A program made the translations under genes and the position numbers. The notes beneath the pieces are model-generated. The model did no database searches. It saw only the letters and a program-made list of their open reading frames with translations, and was not told the DNA's origin. Shown one piece after another: positions 39,121 through 49,390 of a stretch of 64,000 nt of DNA. Origin of the DNA: Leclercia adecarboxylata (GTDB taxonomy: Bacteria > Pseudomonadota > Gammaproteobacteria > Enterobacterales > Enterobacteriaceae); assembly GCF_006874705.1 (NCBI RefSeq), contig NZ_CP035382.1, forward strand, positions 3,782,001 to 3,846,000. The letters are read 5' to 3'. Position 1 is the stretch's first letter. Each line of letters starts with the position of its first letter.

Positions 39121-39468
39121 ATGAGCACTACTATTGAAAAAATTCAGCAGCAGATTGCTGAAAACCCGATCCTGCTGTACATGAAAGGTTCTCCGAAACT
39201 GCCAAGCTGTGGTTTCTCCGCTCAGGCGGTCCAGGCGCTGTCTGCCTGTGGCGAACGTTTTGCTTACGTTGATATTCTGCAGAACCCGGATATCCGCGCT
39301 GAGCTGCCAAAATACGCAAACTGGCCGACCTTCCCACAGCTGTGGGTTGACGGTGAGCTGGTTGGCGGTTGCGACATCCTGATTGAAATGTATCAGCGCG
39401 GTGAACTGCAACAGCTGATCAAAGAGACGGCTGCGAAATACAAATCTGAAGAGCCAGGCGCCGAGTGA
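39121..39468 (+). CDS. grxD: GrxD, monothiol glutaredoxin
   Basis: GrxD (115 aa) has the monothiol CGFS motif (PSCGFSAQA, Cys30). It transfers or senses [2Fe-2S] clusters with BolA-type partners rather than reducing disulfides. It also carries the glutathione-binding WPTFPQLWV and GGCDI segments. It matches E. coli Grx4 in length. Confidence 0.96.
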   Translation: MSTTIEKIQQQIAENPILLYMKGSPKLPSCGFSAQAVQALSACGERFAYVDILQNPDIRAELPKYANWPTFPQLWVDGELVGGCDILIEMYQRGELQQLIKETAAKYKSEEPGAE

Positions 39469-39487
39469 TTTACCGGGCCCGGTAAAT

Positions 39488-39515
39488 AAAAAAGCGACCA
39501 CAAGGTCGCTTTTTT
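39488..39515. terminator. Bidirectional terminator between grxD and rnt
   Basis: AAAAGCGACC (39490-39499) pairs with GGTCGCTTTT (39504-39513) around ACAA, with A and T runs on the two sides. A second small palindrome TTTACCGGGCCCGGTAAA lies just before it. Confidence 0.85.
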
Positions 39516-40165
39516 TATGCGTTGCTGTCGGCTTCCGGCAGCGGCCAGCCGCCAAGGCGTTTCCAGCGGTTCACAATTTCACAAAACAGCTCCGTGGTGC
39601 GCTCGGTATCGTACAGGGCAGAGTGCGCCTGGGTGCCATCAAACTCAATACCGGCGGTAATGCAGGCCTTCGACAGCACGGTTTGCCCCAGCGCCAGCCC
39701 GCTTAATGCGGCGGTATCGAAGGTCACAAACGGGTGGAACGGATTACGCTTCAGGGAGGCGCGCTCGGCGGCGGCCATCATAAAGCTGTGATCGAAGGTC
39801 GCGTTATGCGCCACCATAATCGCGCGATTACAGTTCTGGTCTTTCATGCCCTTGCGGACCATTTTGAAAATGGCATGCAGCGCCTCATATTCACTGACCG
39901 CCCCGCGCAGTGGGTTATGCGGATCAATGCCGTTAAACGCCAGCGCCTCCGGCTGCAGGTTCGCCCCTTCGAAAGGTTCGACGTGGAAATGCAGCGTGGA
40001 GTCCGGCAGCAGATCGCCTTGCTCATCCATTTTCAACGTGATGGCGGCAATTTCCAGCAGCGCATCGGTTTTGGCATTAAATCCAGCGGTTTCGACATCA
40101 ATGACGACAGGATAAAAACCACGAAAACGGTCGCACAGACCGGTAAGTTGAGCGTTATCGGACAT
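39515..40165 (-). CDS. rnt: RNase T, 3'-5' exoribonuclease
   Basis: RNase T (216 aa) trims 3' ends of tRNAs, 5S and 23S rRNA and single-stranded DNA. It is a DEDDh nuclease: VIDVETAGF (Asp, Glu), HNATFDHSF (Asp) and HSALYDTER (His, Asp) are all present. In E. coli rnt is followed by lhr. Here grxD lies directly beyond the terminator, so lhr is absent. Confidence 0.96.
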   Translation of the reverse strand: MSDNAQLTGLCDRFRGFYPVVIDVETAGFNAKTDALLEIAAITLKMDEQGDLLPDSTLHFHVEPFEGANLQPEALAFNGIDPHNPLRGAVSEYEALHAIFKMVRKGMKDQNCNRAIMVAHNATFDHSFMMAAAERASLKRNPFHPFVTFDTAALSGLALGQTVLSKACITAGIEFDGTQAHSALYDTERTTELFCEIVNRWKRLGGWPLPEADSNA

Positions 40166-40261
40166 CTGGATCTCTTACAAGGGGAAAAAAGCAGTGGGCA
40201 TTATGGCAAATTTTGCAATGGGATGCAGTAAAACAACGGGCGCATGGCGCGCCCGTCAGGA

Positions 40262-40669
40262 TCAGTTGCCCAGACCGCGACCGGCGTCTTTGGCTTCGAT
40301 CAGTTCGATTTTGTAACCGTCTGGATCTTCGACAAACGCAATCACCGTGGTGCCGCCTTTAACCGGACCCGCTTCACGGGTGACGTTTCCGCCGTTGCTA
40401 CGGATACGCTCGCAGGCTTCCGCGGCGTTATCTACTTCCAGCGCGATATGGCCGTAGGCGGTACCCAGCTCGTAGCTATCAACACCCCAGTTGTAAGTCA
40501 GCTCAATTACCGCTTCTTCGCTCTCTTCGCCGTAACCGACAAAGGCGAGGGAGTATTTGTATTCCGGGTTTTCGCTGGTGCGCAGCAGGGTCATGCCCAG
40601 CACATTGGTGTAGAACTCGATGGAACGTTGCAGATCGCCAACGCGCAGCATGGTGTGAAGTAGGCGCAT
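40262..40669 (-). CDS. gloA: GloA, glyoxalase I
   Basis: GloA (135 aa) isomerises the methylglyoxal-glutathione hemithioacetal to S-lactoylglutathione. The Ni2+ ligands are visible as His5 (LLHTML), Glu in VIELTYN (about 56), His in YGHIALE (about 74) and Glu in KIELIEA (about 122). It is the third gene of the nemR-nemA-gloA group, 83 bp after nemA, and is co-regulated by NemR in E. coli. Confidence 0.97.
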   Translation of the reverse strand: MRLLHTMLRVGDLQRSIEFYTNVLGMTLLRTSENPEYKYSLAFVGYGEESEEAVIELTYNWGVDSYELGTAYGHIALEVDNAAEACERIRSNGGNVTREAGPVKGGTTVIAFVEDPDGYKIELIEAKDAGRGLGN

Positions 40670-40752
40670 ATTATCCTCTTAGCTTTTTATCATCTTGAAC
40701 AGAAACGATGTTTTAGTATAGCGGCGAATTGTCGCCGCTATCAATGAAGGGA

Positions 40753-41850
40753 TTATAAAGAAGGATAATCGGTATAACCTTCCGCGCCGCCGCCGTAGAA
40801 GCTCTCCGGACGCTGCGGGTTCAGCTCGGCCTTGCGCTCGAGGCGCGCCACCAGATCCGGGTTGGCGATGTAGGCGCGGCCAAAGGCTACGGCGTCAATC
40901 AGCCCTTTGTTGATCAGATCTTCTGCTTTCTCTGGCGTATAGGCACCGGCACCGATGATCACGCCCGGGAAAACGTCGCGCACTTTCTGGCGGAAGGCGT
41001 CGGTGTAAGGCTCGCCGCCGGCCCAGTCTGGCTCAGACATGTGCAGATAGGCGATGCCGCGTTTTGCCAGCTCTTCAATCAGGTAGAGCGCGTCGGCTTC
41101 TTCGTTCGGGCCGTTGTCGACGTTCTGGAAGGATCCGATTGGCGAAACGCGGATCCCGATGCGATCGGCGCTCCACTCTTGTGATACGGCATCAATCACC
41201 TCCAGCACCAGACGGGCGCGGTTCTCTACGCTGCCGCCGTACTGGTCGGTACGCTGGTTAGAAGACGGTGACAGGAACTGGTGCAGCAGATAGCCGTGGG
41301 CACCGTGCAGTTCGACCAGGTCGAAACCGGCTTCACGAGCATTGGCGACCGCCTGACGAAAATCGTTAACGATGCCCGGGATCTCGTCCAGCTCCAGCGC
41401 GCGCGGCGTGGTAGTGTCGACGCGGATCGCATGGCCGTTTTCATCACGCAGGGAGGTGCGGGTGCCCGCATTGAGGGCAGAAGCAGAAACCGGAGCCTCG
41501 CCGCCAGGCTGGATGCTGCTGTGAGAGATACGACCGGTGTGCCACAGCTGGACCGCGATGCGACCCTCTTCGGCATGCACGCCGTCGGTGATCTTCTTCC
41601 ACGCCGCGATCTGTTCCGGGCTGTGCAGGCCAGGGGCACCCGCATAGCCTTTGGCCTGTGCGGAGATCTGGGTGGCTTCAGAGATGATCAGGCCCGAGCT
41701 GACGCGCTGGCGATAGTATTCACCCATCAGCGGCGTTGGAATATCGCCCGGCTCGATGCTGCGCAGACGGGTAAGGGGTGCCATAAAGACACGGTTGGGT
41801 GCAACGATCGCGCCCACTTTAAGCGGGGTGAATAATTTTTCGGCTGACAT
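40753..41850 (-). CDS. nemA: NemA, N-ethylmaleimide reductase (Old Yellow Enzyme family)
   Basis: NemA (365 aa) is an FMN enzyme that reduces activated alkenes such as N-ethylmaleimide, nitro compounds and chromate with NADPH. The (beta/alpha)8 signature is visible: [23 protein letters not shown] and [13 protein letters not shown]. It is divided from nemR by 53 bp containing a NemR-like palindrome. Confidence 0.96.
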   Translation of the reverse strand: MSAEKLFTPLKVGAIVAPNRVFMAPLTRLRSIEPGDIPTPLMGEYYRQRVSSGLIISEATQISAQAKGYAGAPGLHSPEQIAAWKKITDGVHAEEGRIAVQLWHTGRISHSSIQPGGEAPVSASALNAGTRTSLRDENGHAIRVDTTTPRALELDEIPGIVNDFRQAVANAREAGFDLVELHGAHGYLLHQFLSPSSNQRTDQYGGSVENRARLVLEVIDAVSQEWSADRIGIRVSPIGSFQNVDNGPNEEADALYLIEELAKRGIAYLHMSEPDWAGGEPYTDAFRQKVRDVFPGVIIGAGAYTPEKAEDLINKGLIDAVAFGRAYIANPDLVARLERKAELNPQRPESFYGGGAEGYTDYPSL

Positions 41851-41863
41851 AGTGGCTCCTGAG

Positions 41864-41878
41864 TAGACCGGTCGTCTA
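41864..41878. promoter_or_regulatory. Second NemR-like palindrome, between nemR and nemA
   Basis: TAGACCGGTCGTCTA has the same TAGAC...GTCTA half sites as the operator before nemR, with the half sites 5 bp apart. It lies 14 bp upstream of the nemA start, so NemR may also act directly at nemA. Confidence 0.55.
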
Positions 41879-41903
41879 GTAATTAGTGAAATAAAAACGC
41901 CTG

Positions 41904-42503
41904 TTATACGCCAGGCGTTGCAAGGATGTTCTTCACATGGTCCAGCGCGCTCTCCAGCGGCAGCGCGCTGCGGGATATTTTGGCCTGCAGGTTAGCGCCC
42001 AGCCACAGGGAATAGAGCACCTGGGCCTGGGTGAGCGGTTCGCCGACGAAGGTCAGTGACTTTTCATCACGCCCTTTCGCCAGCGCCTGCGCCAGCAGGG
42101 CGATCACGCCCGTGGCGCCTTTATCCATCGCCGTGCGCATATCTTCGGAAAGATCGCACACTTCGGCTGAGAGTTTAACCGTCAGACAGCCGCTGATAAT
42201 GCCCTGAGCACAGAACTGGGCCAGCGTCTCCTGGTAATAAGCCAGAACACGATCGCGACAGTTGCCCTTGCCAGTGGCGAAGTGCGTAGCCAGACGCTGA
42301 TGGTAGCCCGCATAGTGGCGCTCCAGCAAAGCAACGCCAAACGCCTCTTTGGAGCGGAAGTAGTGATAGAACGACCCCTTCGGCACATCGGCGGTTTTCA
42401 GCAGTTCGCTCAACCCCATTCCGGTAAACCCGCGGTGCATGCACAGCCGCTCGCCGGTCGCCAGAAGGTGTTCGCGTGTATCGTGTTCAGTATGCTTATT
42501 CAT
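41904..42503 (-). CDS. nemR: NemR, TetR-family electrophile-sensing repressor
   Basis: NemR (199 aa) represses nemA and gloA until modified by electrophiles or hypochlorite. The TetR HTH covers [25 protein letters not shown]. Redox-active cysteine positions are present in [11 protein letters not shown]. The ATG at 42503 is chosen because it gives the E. coli N-terminus (MNKHTEHDT) just downstream of the operator; the longer frame runs through the operator and is rejected. Confidence 0.95.
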   Translation of the reverse strand: MNKHTEHDTREHLLATGERLCMHRGFTGMGLSELLKTADVPKGSFYHYFRSKEAFGVALLERHYAGYHQRLATHFATGKGNCRDRVLAYYQETLAQFCAQGIISGCLTVKLSAEVCDLSEDMRTAMDKGATGVIALLAQALAKGRDEKSLTFVGEPLTQAQVLYSLWLGANLQAKISRSALPLESALDHVKNILATPGV

Positions 42504-42516
42504 GTCGTCAATGTAG

Positions 42517-42532
42517 TAGACCAATCGGTCTA
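42517..42532. promoter_or_regulatory. NemR operator upstream of nemR
   Basis: TAGACCAATCGGTCTA is an inverted repeat with 6-bp TAGACC/GGTCTA arms, 14 bp before the nemR ATG. It fits the established NemR autoregulatory site in E. coli. Confidence 0.78.
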
Positions 42533-42541
42533 ATGCAAGCG

Positions 42542-44173
42542 TTAAGTTTGACGGCAGTGGGCGAGCAGATCCATTTGCGGCTGATAGACCGACGTCCGGA
42601 TGTTCATCATCCCCAACACCGTGGAGAACAGATTGTCCTGCGAAACCGCCTCTTTCGCCGCCTGGTCGCGCAGGCACTGCTCGTCAACGCCGAAGTTCTG
42701 TTTGTAGTCCTTTGAGAGCCAGAACATAAACGGAATGTGCGTCTGCTGCTCCGGGGCCAGCATATACGGCGTGCCGTGCAGATAGAGGCCGTTTTCCCCA
42801 AGCGATTCACCGTGATCGGAGAGATAGACCAGCGCCGTGTTCATCGTTGCCTGACGCGCTTTCAGGGCATCGATGGTTCGACTCACCACGCTGTCGGTAT
42901 AGAGAATAGTATTGTCGTAGGTATTCATCAGCGCCTGATGATCGCAGTCCTGGATCTCATTGGTATCGCAGGTCGGGGTAAAGCGACGGTACTGCTCCGG
43001 GTAACGCTGATAGTAGGCCGGGCCGTGGCTGCCCATCAGGTGGATCACCAGCACTGTATCCTGTTTCAGGCCATCCAGGGTGTCGTCCAGGCGATACAGA
43101 TCCGCGTCGTCAATACAGGATTTGTCCTTACAGAACTGGTCCAGCTTCCACTGGGTCATGTCGGTGTGCGGGATGCGATCGCAGGCGCCTTTACACCCGC
43201 CGTCGTTATCCCGCCACAGCAGGTTGATCCCGGCGTGATTCAGCACATCCATCAAACCTTCCTGATGATGCGCCAGGTCGGCATCGTATTTTTTGCGCGG
43301 CATCCCGGAGAACATGCAGGGCACGGAGACGGCGGTTTCGGTGCCGCAGGAGGAGGCCTGCGGGAAGTTAATCACATTCTCTTTTTTCAGCTCAGGGTTG
43401 GTATCACGGTTATAACCGTTCAGGGAATAGTTTTCCGCCCGGGAGGCTTCCCCGACCACCAGCACCAGCACGGTTTTTTTCTGCTGCGCCAGCAGCAGCG
43501 GGCCTTTACGCGCATCTTCACCGAGACGGATCAAGGTCTGGTCACCGGCAAACCAGCGCGCCTTGCTGTATTTGGCGATGGCGCTGACGTAGTTGGCCGG
43601 GGTCACCATCTTGACGATGCCTTTGTTATTGCGGAACAGCGAGGCATAGTCCTTATAAAAGACCGCTGCCACCAGAACGATGACCACCAGACTTGCGAGA
43701 ATAGCCGCGAGACGCATTAACAGCGTCTGCCACCATTTACCGGGGCGGATGCGGATCAACGCCAGCACGACGGAAGGCACCAGGCCGGCGACAACCAGCC
43801 ACAGCACCAGCTGCGGGGTGAGCAGCGCCGTGGCCTCCTGAGAGTTGGTCTCAAAGACGTTGACCATCATGTTCTGGTCAATCACCGCCCCGTAGGTGAA
43901 CATAAACCAGGTTGCCGCCGCGCAGCCGAGGGTCAGCAGCACCAGCAGCGGTTTACGGATCAGGGGAATATTCAGGATGCTGAATACAATAACCCAGCCG
44001 CAGAACAGCACCAGCGGCACCGTGAGGGCGAAAAGCACGTCATGCAGCCGGGCGGGAGAGATCACCTGCCAGCTGCGATGAATAAACAGGGCATTCAACA
44101 GGGTAAATAAGAGCGCACAGCCCAGCGTAAATTTTGTATCGTTACACTGTAACTTTTTAAGGGTCAGCATCAT
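42542..44173 (-). CDS. EptA/MCR-family phosphoethanolamine transferase
   Basis: This 543-residue inner-membrane enzyme transfers phosphoethanolamine from phosphatidylethanolamine to lipid A in the periplasm, lowering surface charge. About five N-terminal TM segments (to about 170) are followed by a zinc-dependent sulfatase-fold domain. The nucleophile Thr lies in SCGTETAVSVPCM (about 277), and SDHGESLGENG is typical. It resembles E. coli EptA but is clearly divergent and is not beside basRS, so it is probably a paralogue. A second ATG one codon downstream could also serve as start. Confidence 0.85.
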   Translation of the reverse strand: MMLTLKKLQCNDTKFTLGCALLFTLLNALFIHRSWQVISPARLHDVLFALTVPLVLFCGWVIVFSILNIPLIRKPLLVLLTLGCAAATWFMFTYGAVIDQNMMVNVFETNSQEATALLTPQLVLWLVVAGLVPSVVLALIRIRPGKWWQTLLMRLAAILASLVVIVLVAAVFYKDYASLFRNNKGIVKMVTPANYVSAIAKYSKARWFAGDQTLIRLGEDARKGPLLLAQQKKTVLVLVVGEASRAENYSLNGYNRDTNPELKKENVINFPQASSCGTETAVSVPCMFSGMPRKKYDADLAHHQEGLMDVLNHAGINLLWRDNDGGCKGACDRIPHTDMTQWKLDQFCKDKSCIDDADLYRLDDTLDGLKQDTVLVIHLMGSHGPAYYQRYPEQYRRFTPTCDTNEIQDCDHQALMNTYDNTILYTDSVVSRTIDALKARQATMNTALVYLSDHGESLGENGLYLHGTPYMLAPEQQTHIPFMFWLSKDYKQNFGVDEQCLRDQAAKEAVSQDNLFSTVLGMMNIRTSVYQPQMDLLAHCRQT

Positions 44174-44316
44174 CGTTAAACCAGATCGTAGTGATGAGGC
44201 GAGTATAGGGAGCGAAGATTAGTGAAACCTTAATGCCACAATTCTGTGGTTGACCTCTTGCGTTACCCGGACTTAAGGTCTTCACTTTACTCAATCTTGG
44301 GTTTTGGGAGGGTCGT

Positions 44317-44556
44317 GTGGCTGAACAACTGGAGTTCTTTCCCGTCCAGAGCCCGTGCAGGGGTATCTGCCAGTCTGACGAGCGAGGTTTTTGTCGCGGC
44401 TGCATGCGCACTCGGGAGGAGCGTTTTAACTGGCAAGCCTTCAGCGATGCCCAGAAGCAGGAGGTCCTGCGCCTGTGCCGTCAGCGTCTTTTGCGTAAAT
44501 TGCGCGCAAACAAAGCCCCCGAAACCGAAGAACCGCAGCAACCCTCACTTTTTTAG
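44317..44556 (+). CDS. ydhL: YdhL, DUF1289 Cys-rich small protein
   Basis: This 79-residue protein matches E. coli YdhL. Four cysteines in SPCRGICQSDERGFCRGCMR suggest metal binding, and the tail ends QPSLF. It starts at a GTG preceded by GGGAGGGTC, as in E. coli. The function is unknown. It lies 48 bp before ydhF. Confidence 0.9.
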   Translation: MAEQLEFFPVQSPCRGICQSDERGFCRGCMRTREERFNWQAFSDAQKQEVLRLCRQRLLRKLRANKAPETEEPQQPSLF

Positions 44557-44604
44557 CGCCGTAAATGCGTATACTCTCCCCAGACTTTTTTTGAGGAAAT
44601 TGCT

Positions 44605-45501
44605 ATGGTTCAGCGTATTACCCTTGCCCCGCAGGGCCCGGAGTTTTCCCGTTTTGTGATGGGTTACTGGCGTCTGATGGACTGGAATATGTCCGCCCAA
44701 CAGCTGGTCAGCTTTATTGAAGAACATCTTGAGCTGGGGATCACTACCGTCGACCATGCCGATATCTACGGTGGTTATCAGTGTGAAGCCGCCTTCGGCG
44801 AGGCGATGAAGCTCTCTCCCGCGCTGCGTCAGCGGATGGAGATCGTCACCAAATGTGGCATCGCCACCACGGCCAAAGCGGAGCATGCGATCGGCCACTA
44901 CATTACCGACCGCGACCATATTATCCGCAGTGCAGAGCAGTCCCTCACCAATCTGGCGACCGATTATCTTGACCTGCTGCTGATTCACCGCCCCGATCCA
45001 TTGATGGATGCTGATGAAGTCGCTGAGGCCTTCCTCGCCCTGCATCAGAGCGGCAAGGTGCGTCATTTCGGCGTCTCCAACTTTACCCCGGCGCAGTTTA
45101 CCCTGCTGCAATCGCGCCTGCCGTTCACCCTTGCGACCAACCAGGTCGAGATTTCGCCGGTTTACCAGCCGCTGCTGCTGGATGGCACCCTCGACCAGCT
45201 TCAGCAGCTGCGGATCCGTCCGATGGCCTGGTCCTGCCTCGGCGGCGGTCGTCTGTTTAATGACGACGCTTTCCAGCCGCTGCGCGATGAACTCGCTCAG
45301 GTGGCGCAGGAGCTGAATGCCGAAACCATCGAGCAGGTGGTGTACGCCTGGATTTTACGTCTGCCATCCCAGCCGCTGCCGATTATCGGTTCCGGTAAAA
45401 TCGAGCGCGTGCGTTCAGCCCTCGACGCAGAGCAGCTGCAGATGACGCGCCAGCAGTGGTTCCGCATCCGTAAAGCCGCGCTGGGTTACGACGTGCCGTA
45501 A
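44605..45501 (+). CDS. ydhF: YdhF, aldo-keto reductase
   Basis: This 298-residue NADP-dependent oxidoreductase of the AKR superfamily has the catalytic residues visible as Asp-His-Ala-Asp-Ile-Tyr (DHADIYGGY, Tyr near 56), Lys in EIVTKCG and His in LLIHRPDP. It matches E. coli YdhF; the physiological substrate is not established. Confidence 0.93.
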   Translation: MVQRITLAPQGPEFSRFVMGYWRLMDWNMSAQQLVSFIEEHLELGITTVDHADIYGGYQCEAAFGEAMKLSPALRQRMEIVTKCGIATTAKAEHAIGHYITDRDHIIRSAEQSLTNLATDYLDLLLIHRPDPLMDADEVAEAFLALHQSGKVRHFGVSNFTPAQFTLLQSRLPFTLATNQVEISPVYQPLLLDGTLDQLQQLRIRPMAWSCLGGGRLFNDDAFQPLRDELAQVAQELNAETIEQVVYAWILRLPSQPLPIIGSGKIERVRSALDAEQLQMTRQQWFRIRKAALGYDVP

Positions 45502-45582
45502 TTCCGTATTTGTCTGATTTCCCGGTGAAATCATTGCCCCTGGTATAAACTTAAGGGGCAAAAAATAACCGAAGGAGGTCAT

Positions 45583-46101
45583 ATGAAGCGTTTTACTCTG
45601 GCAGCGTTGACGCTGGTGGTCTGTGCAGGTGCGCAGGCTGCCAGTGAAGAAGTAAAAATGAACCTCGTCACCTCACAGGGGATAGGTCAGTCCATCGGGA
45701 CGGTGAAAATTACCGAAACGGAGAAAGGACTGGAGTTCTCCCCCGATCTTAAAGCCCTCCCACCGGGCGAACACGGTTATCATGTCCATGCCAAAGGCTC
45801 CTGCGAACCGGCCATGAAAGAGGGCAAACCGGCCGCCGCTGAGGCCGCGGGCGGACACCTCGATCCCCAGAACACCGGCAAGCATGAAGGGCCGGAAGGG
45901 ATGGGCCACCTCGGCGATCTCCCTGCGCTGGTGGTGAACAATGACGGTAAAGCTACCGACCCGGTGGTCGCGCCGCGTCTGAAAAAGCTGGATGAGGTCA
46001 AAGGTAAGGCGCTGATGATCCACGTCGGCGGGGATAATATGTCGGATCAGCCCAAACCGCTCGGCGGTGGCGGTGAACGCTACGCCTGCGGTGTAATCTG
46101 A
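45583..46101 (+). CDS. sodC: SodC, periplasmic Cu-Zn superoxide dismutase
   Basis: SodC (172 aa) removes superoxide in the periplasm. The signal peptide ends AQA-ASEE (about residue 19). Copper and zinc ligands are visible: [29 protein letters not shown] and MIHVGGDN. A disulfide cysteine pair is present (GSCEPA, YACGV). The start is well supported by GAAGGAGG. It overlaps the convergent ydhK by 22 bp. Confidence 0.96.
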   Translation: MKRFTLAALTLVVCAGAQAASEEVKMNLVTSQGIGQSIGTVKITETEKGLEFSPDLKALPPGEHGYHVHAKGSCEPAMKEGKPAAAEAAGGHLDPQNTGKHEGPEGMGHLGDLPALVVNNDGKATDPVVAPRLKKLDEVKGKALMIHVGGDNMSDQPKPLGGGGERYACGVI

Positions 46102-48098
46102 TCGGTCAGGGTGCCCGGAGCGGGCGCCTGTTCCAGCTGGGACAGCGAACAGTGTAGTCGCCAGATCAGGGCCGCCAGCTCCTGCCCGGCCGGTTGCGGA
46201 TGATGCCCCAGGGTGTCGCAGATACGCTGAAGCTCATCAAGGGTGGCGGCCAGGGGCTGCTGCTGTACCCCGCGCTCGCTCATGATATCGCGCAGGAGCG
46301 ACACGGCGACATCCCGCACCTGCGCCAGCGGATCCGAGCGGGTCTCCCAGCCGCGCAGCTGCCAGACCACATGGCTGCAGTTGAGCAGCACTACGCCCCA
46401 GCGCAGCAGCCAGCGGCGCGAGAGCGCATCCTTACTGCTGTTGAGCTGGTTCACATGGTGATACACCAGCGATTCGTAACCATTTTCACTCAGCTGCGGC
46501 CTGCGGCTGAGCTGATCGACAAACCCCCGTCGCAGCTCCCGGATATGACGGCGGCTTTTCCGCGCATCCGAGCCCGGCCTGAGTACCGCAAAAGCCAGCC
46601 ACGTCAGCCCCACGCCAAGAATTTTCGCCAGGTCGTCGTTGAGGAAATCGGCAAAGTCATACACCGGCGGGTTGGTCACTGAAATAAACGACCCCATAAA
46701 GACGATCAGCTGCCCCCACAGCCCGGCAAGGGCGGGCATCTGCTGTTTAAGCAGCTGCATGGTGGTCAGCAGCGGAAACAGAAACAGCAGGAACAGCCAC
46801 AGATCGGAGATTTGCACCATCAGGCCAAATTTGACCACAAAGCTGAACAGCGAGAGCAGGATCAGCGTCCGCAGCAGCAGCGTGAGTGAATTAAAGGGCG
46901 AGGCCGCCACCGAGTAGAGTACGCTGCTGATCGCCGCCAGCGTCAGGGCTGCCCCCCCGGCATCCCACTGGGCGGTAATGGTCCAGGCGCCCACCAGGCT
47001 GAGGGCGCAAAAGGTGCGAAAGCCGCTCCACAGGGCCTCGAGGTTATCGGTATGCCTTGCCAGCGCCGGGCTGCGCGGGACGGCAAACTCGGTCACCGGC
47101 GTGGCCGCTTCCACCGCAGCTATCCAGCGGCTGCTGCGCAGATACAGGCGGCAAAAATAGCGCAGCCGCTGCCAGACGGCGCGATGCCGGTAGTCGCCCT
47201 CGTCGCCCGGTCTGAGCGGGGCAATGATGCGGGCAACGGTATAAAAATCGGCATCGGGACGGGCGAGGGCGGCGAGCAGCCGATCGATGACTTCCCGGGT
47301 ATGGGCAGGCGGGTTGGGCCAGTTCAACAGCATGCGGCGCAGGCTGGAGATAGCGCTGGTCATCCGCAGCTGCTGATGGAGCAGATAGTTGAGCAGGGCA
47401 TTTTGCCGACGAAAGCGGTAGTGGCTCCAGAAGGCCTGAATGCGCAGCAGGTTCATGGTCAGGATCTGAGCGATGACCTTTTCATGGGCCAGACGAATAG
47501 CGTCGTTACTGTCGGGCTGCCACAGCAGGCTGGCGTGCTCCAGCAGCCGGGCGTGCATCGCTTTCAGGGCGCTGATAAGGGCGGTGCCGTCGGAGGTGCT
47601 GGGCAGGATCATCATCATCACGCCGCCGCTCAGGATGCCGATAATGACTTCGCACACCCGGGCCTGGGCAATATCCCACAGCTGGGTGATGTCGAGAATA
47701 TTGATCACCGGGAAGGCGATGATCGCCGCGGTGTAACCCGCCAACTGGAAGGCGTAGGCGACGTTATTGCTGAAGTGGGCGCAGGCCCAGGTGCAAATAG
47801 CCAACCACGCCGCCATGCTGAACAGAAACAGCCATGGGTCGTTGAGGGTATGTCCGGCAATGATCAGCGCCGCGGTGGCCCCTAGTAGGCTGCCCGCCAC
47901 CCGGCCCAGGCTTTTGCTGATCACCCCCCCGACGGTCGGGAAGCTAACCACCGCCGCCGAGGTCATCGCCCAGTAGGGTTCATCCAGATTGAGACAATAG
48001 GCGACGGTGAGGGCCAGACACATCGCAATCCCGTTGCGCAGGGCATAGCGCCACTGCGCCGGGGTTGCCCTGAGCCACGGAAGGTTGCGCCAGTTCAC
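46080..48098 (-). CDS. ydhK: YdhK, FUSC/AaeB-family efflux protein
   Basis: This 672-residue inner-membrane protein has two blocks of membrane segments (about 20-170 and 350-490) with a cytoplasmic domain between, as in AaeB/FUSC transporters. It is the last gene of ydhIJK, overlapping ydhJ by 4 bp, and probably pairs with YdhJ as a tripartite-like exporter. Export of aromatic acids is the family precedent; the real substrate is unknown. Confidence 0.92.
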   Translation of the reverse strand: MNWRNLPWLRATPAQWRYALRNGIAMCLALTVAYCLNLDEPYWAMTSAAVVSFPTVGGVISKSLGRVAGSLLGATAALIIAGHTLNDPWLFLFSMAAWLAICTWACAHFSNNVAYAFQLAGYTAAIIAFPVINILDITQLWDIAQARVCEVIIGILSGGVMMMILPSTSDGTALISALKAMHARLLEHASLLWQPDSNDAIRLAHEKVIAQILTMNLLRIQAFWSHYRFRRQNALLNYLLHQQLRMTSAISSLRRMLLNWPNPPAHTREVIDRLLAALARPDADFYTVARIIAPLRPGDEGDYRHRAVWQRLRYFCRLYLRSSRWIAAVEAATPVTEFAVPRSPALARHTDNLEALWSGFRTFCALSLVGAWTITAQWDAGGAALTLAAISSVLYSVAASPFNSLTLLLRTLILLSLFSFVVKFGLMVQISDLWLFLLFLFPLLTTMQLLKQQMPALAGLWGQLIVFMGSFISVTNPPVYDFADFLNDDLAKILGVGLTWLAFAVLRPGSDARKSRRHIRELRRGFVDQLSRRPQLSENGYESLVYHHVNQLNSSKDALSRRWLLRWGVVLLNCSHVVWQLRGWETRSDPLAQVRDVAVSLLRDIMSERGVQQQPLAATLDELQRICDTLGHHPQPAGQELAALIWRLHCSLSQLEQAPAPGTLTDQITPQA

Positions 48099-48952
48099 CG
48101 GGCGGTTCCGATGGAGACGGTGCAGGTCGTGCCGGAGACCAGGGTCAGATCCCTCGGCAGCTGGTCAAAGGCGATACGCACCGGGATACGTTGTGCCAGC
48201 CGCACCCAGGGAATATTGGGTTTAACGTCAGGCACCAGGCCTGAATCGGTCTCGACGCTTTGATCGTAGATGGCGCGTCCGATACTGGATACATGCCCCT
48301 GTAAGGTTCTCGAGCCGCTGTAGAGGACGATCTGCGCCGGAGCACCCTCGCGGATATGTCGGAGTTTGGTCTCTTCAAAATAGCCCACCACGTAAAACGA
48401 ATGGCTGTCGACCAGCGCAAAGACCGGCTGGCCGGTGGTGGCGTAATCGCCCGGACGGGTGGAAAGATTGGTGACCCAGCCGTCAACCGGGGCTTTAACC
48501 ACCGTCTGGGTCAGCTGCCACTGGGCCTGCTTGAGGGTCGCTTCAGCCACCGCGACGCTGGCCTGCATCGCTTTGACGTTAATATTGGCGGTATCCAGAT
48601 CTTCGGCGGAGATATAGTTCCGTGACAGATGGCGGCGGCGGTTGGCTTCGTTATTGGCTTTCGCAAGATCGGACTGGGATTTCGCCAGCTGCGCCTCGGC
48701 GTTGAGGACCGCGATGTGATAAGGGGTCTCATCGACAGAAAACAGTACCTCACCCGCATGAACAAACTGGTTATCTTTAACCAGCAGCCTGGTGATAGTG
48801 CCGGACACCTGCGGCGTCACGCTGACCTGCTCGGCGCGCACTTTGCCGTCACGGGTCCAGGGCGACTGCATATAATAATTCCATAACCACCAGCCCGCGA
48901 TTAGCGCCAGGACCAGAACAAGTAATGATGAAAAATATTTGATTGTTTTCAT
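48095..48952 (-). CDS. ydhJ: YdhJ, HlyD-family membrane fusion protein
   Basis: This 285-residue periplasmic adaptor has one N-terminal TM anchor (about 5-25), a biotinyl-lipoyl-like motif ([18 protein letters not shown]), a coiled-coil hairpin (about 75-130) and a beta-barrel. It couples YdhK to the cell exterior as AaeA does AaeB. The start MKTIKYFSS at 48952 is preferred over the 14-residue longer frame. Confidence 0.92.
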   Translation of the reverse strand: MKTIKYFSSLLVLVLALIAGWWLWNYYMQSPWTRDGKVRAEQVSVTPQVSGTITRLLVKDNQFVHAGEVLFSVDETPYHIAVLNAEAQLAKSQSDLAKANNEANRRRHLSRNYISAEDLDTANINVKAMQASVAVAEATLKQAQWQLTQTVVKAPVDGWVTNLSTRPGDYATTGQPVFALVDSHSFYVVGYFEETKLRHIREGAPAQIVLYSGSRTLQGHVSSIGRAIYDQSVETDSGLVPDVKPNIPWVRLAQRIPVRIAFDQLPRDLTLVSGTTCTVSIGTAR

Positions 48953-48960
48953 ATGTATAG

Positions 48961-49197
48961 TCACCACACAATCAGCATAGCCAGACCCAGGCATACTGCC
49001 AGCACAAACAGCGAAAGATCCATCAGCATGGGATGCCAGATTTCACCGGAATACATCCAGTCGCGCAGTAAGCGGTGGGTGACGAGCCAGATAATAAAAC
49101 CCAGCATCACCGCCTTGAACAGGGGAGGGAAGTAAACTGAGGCGCCGACAATCAAATCCTGAAGCGGTAACCCCGTGGCGTTAAACGTGAAATTCAC
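48961..49197 (-). CDS. ydhI: YdhI, DUF1656 (AaeX-like) membrane protein
   Basis: This 78-residue protein has two membrane segments and matches E. coli YdhI from [10 protein letters not shown] onward. It starts at a GTG at 49197 rather than the longer frame. It is the first gene of ydhIJK, and the promoter region is shared with divergent slyA, where a SlyA box lies. Confidence 0.88.
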   Translation of the reverse strand: MNFTFNATGLPLQDLIVGASVYFPPLFKAVMLGFIIWLVTHRLLRDWMYSGEIWHPMLMDLSLFVLAVCLGLAMLIVW

Positions 49198-49362
49198 GAG
49201 CCGGTTCCTTTGCAAAGGGGGAAGTGACCAAAATAGCAGTCGCATAACGCCCGGGGGCGCCTGAACTCAGTGTAAAACAGACGACCATCAAGTTTTAGAC
49301 CCGTATTGCATTTGTTTTGGCAATATAAATGCTGCACACTATTCTAAAATCAGTATAATAAC

Positions 49363-49374
49363 TTAGCAAGCTAA
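49363..49374. promoter_or_regulatory. SlyA box
   Basis: TTAGCAAGCTAA is an exact copy of the published SlyA consensus palindrome, 16 bp before the slyA TTG start, within the divergent slyA/ydhIJK promoter region. It implies autoregulation and possible control of ydhIJK. Confidence 0.85.
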
Positions 49375-49390
49375 TTATAAGGAGATGAAA

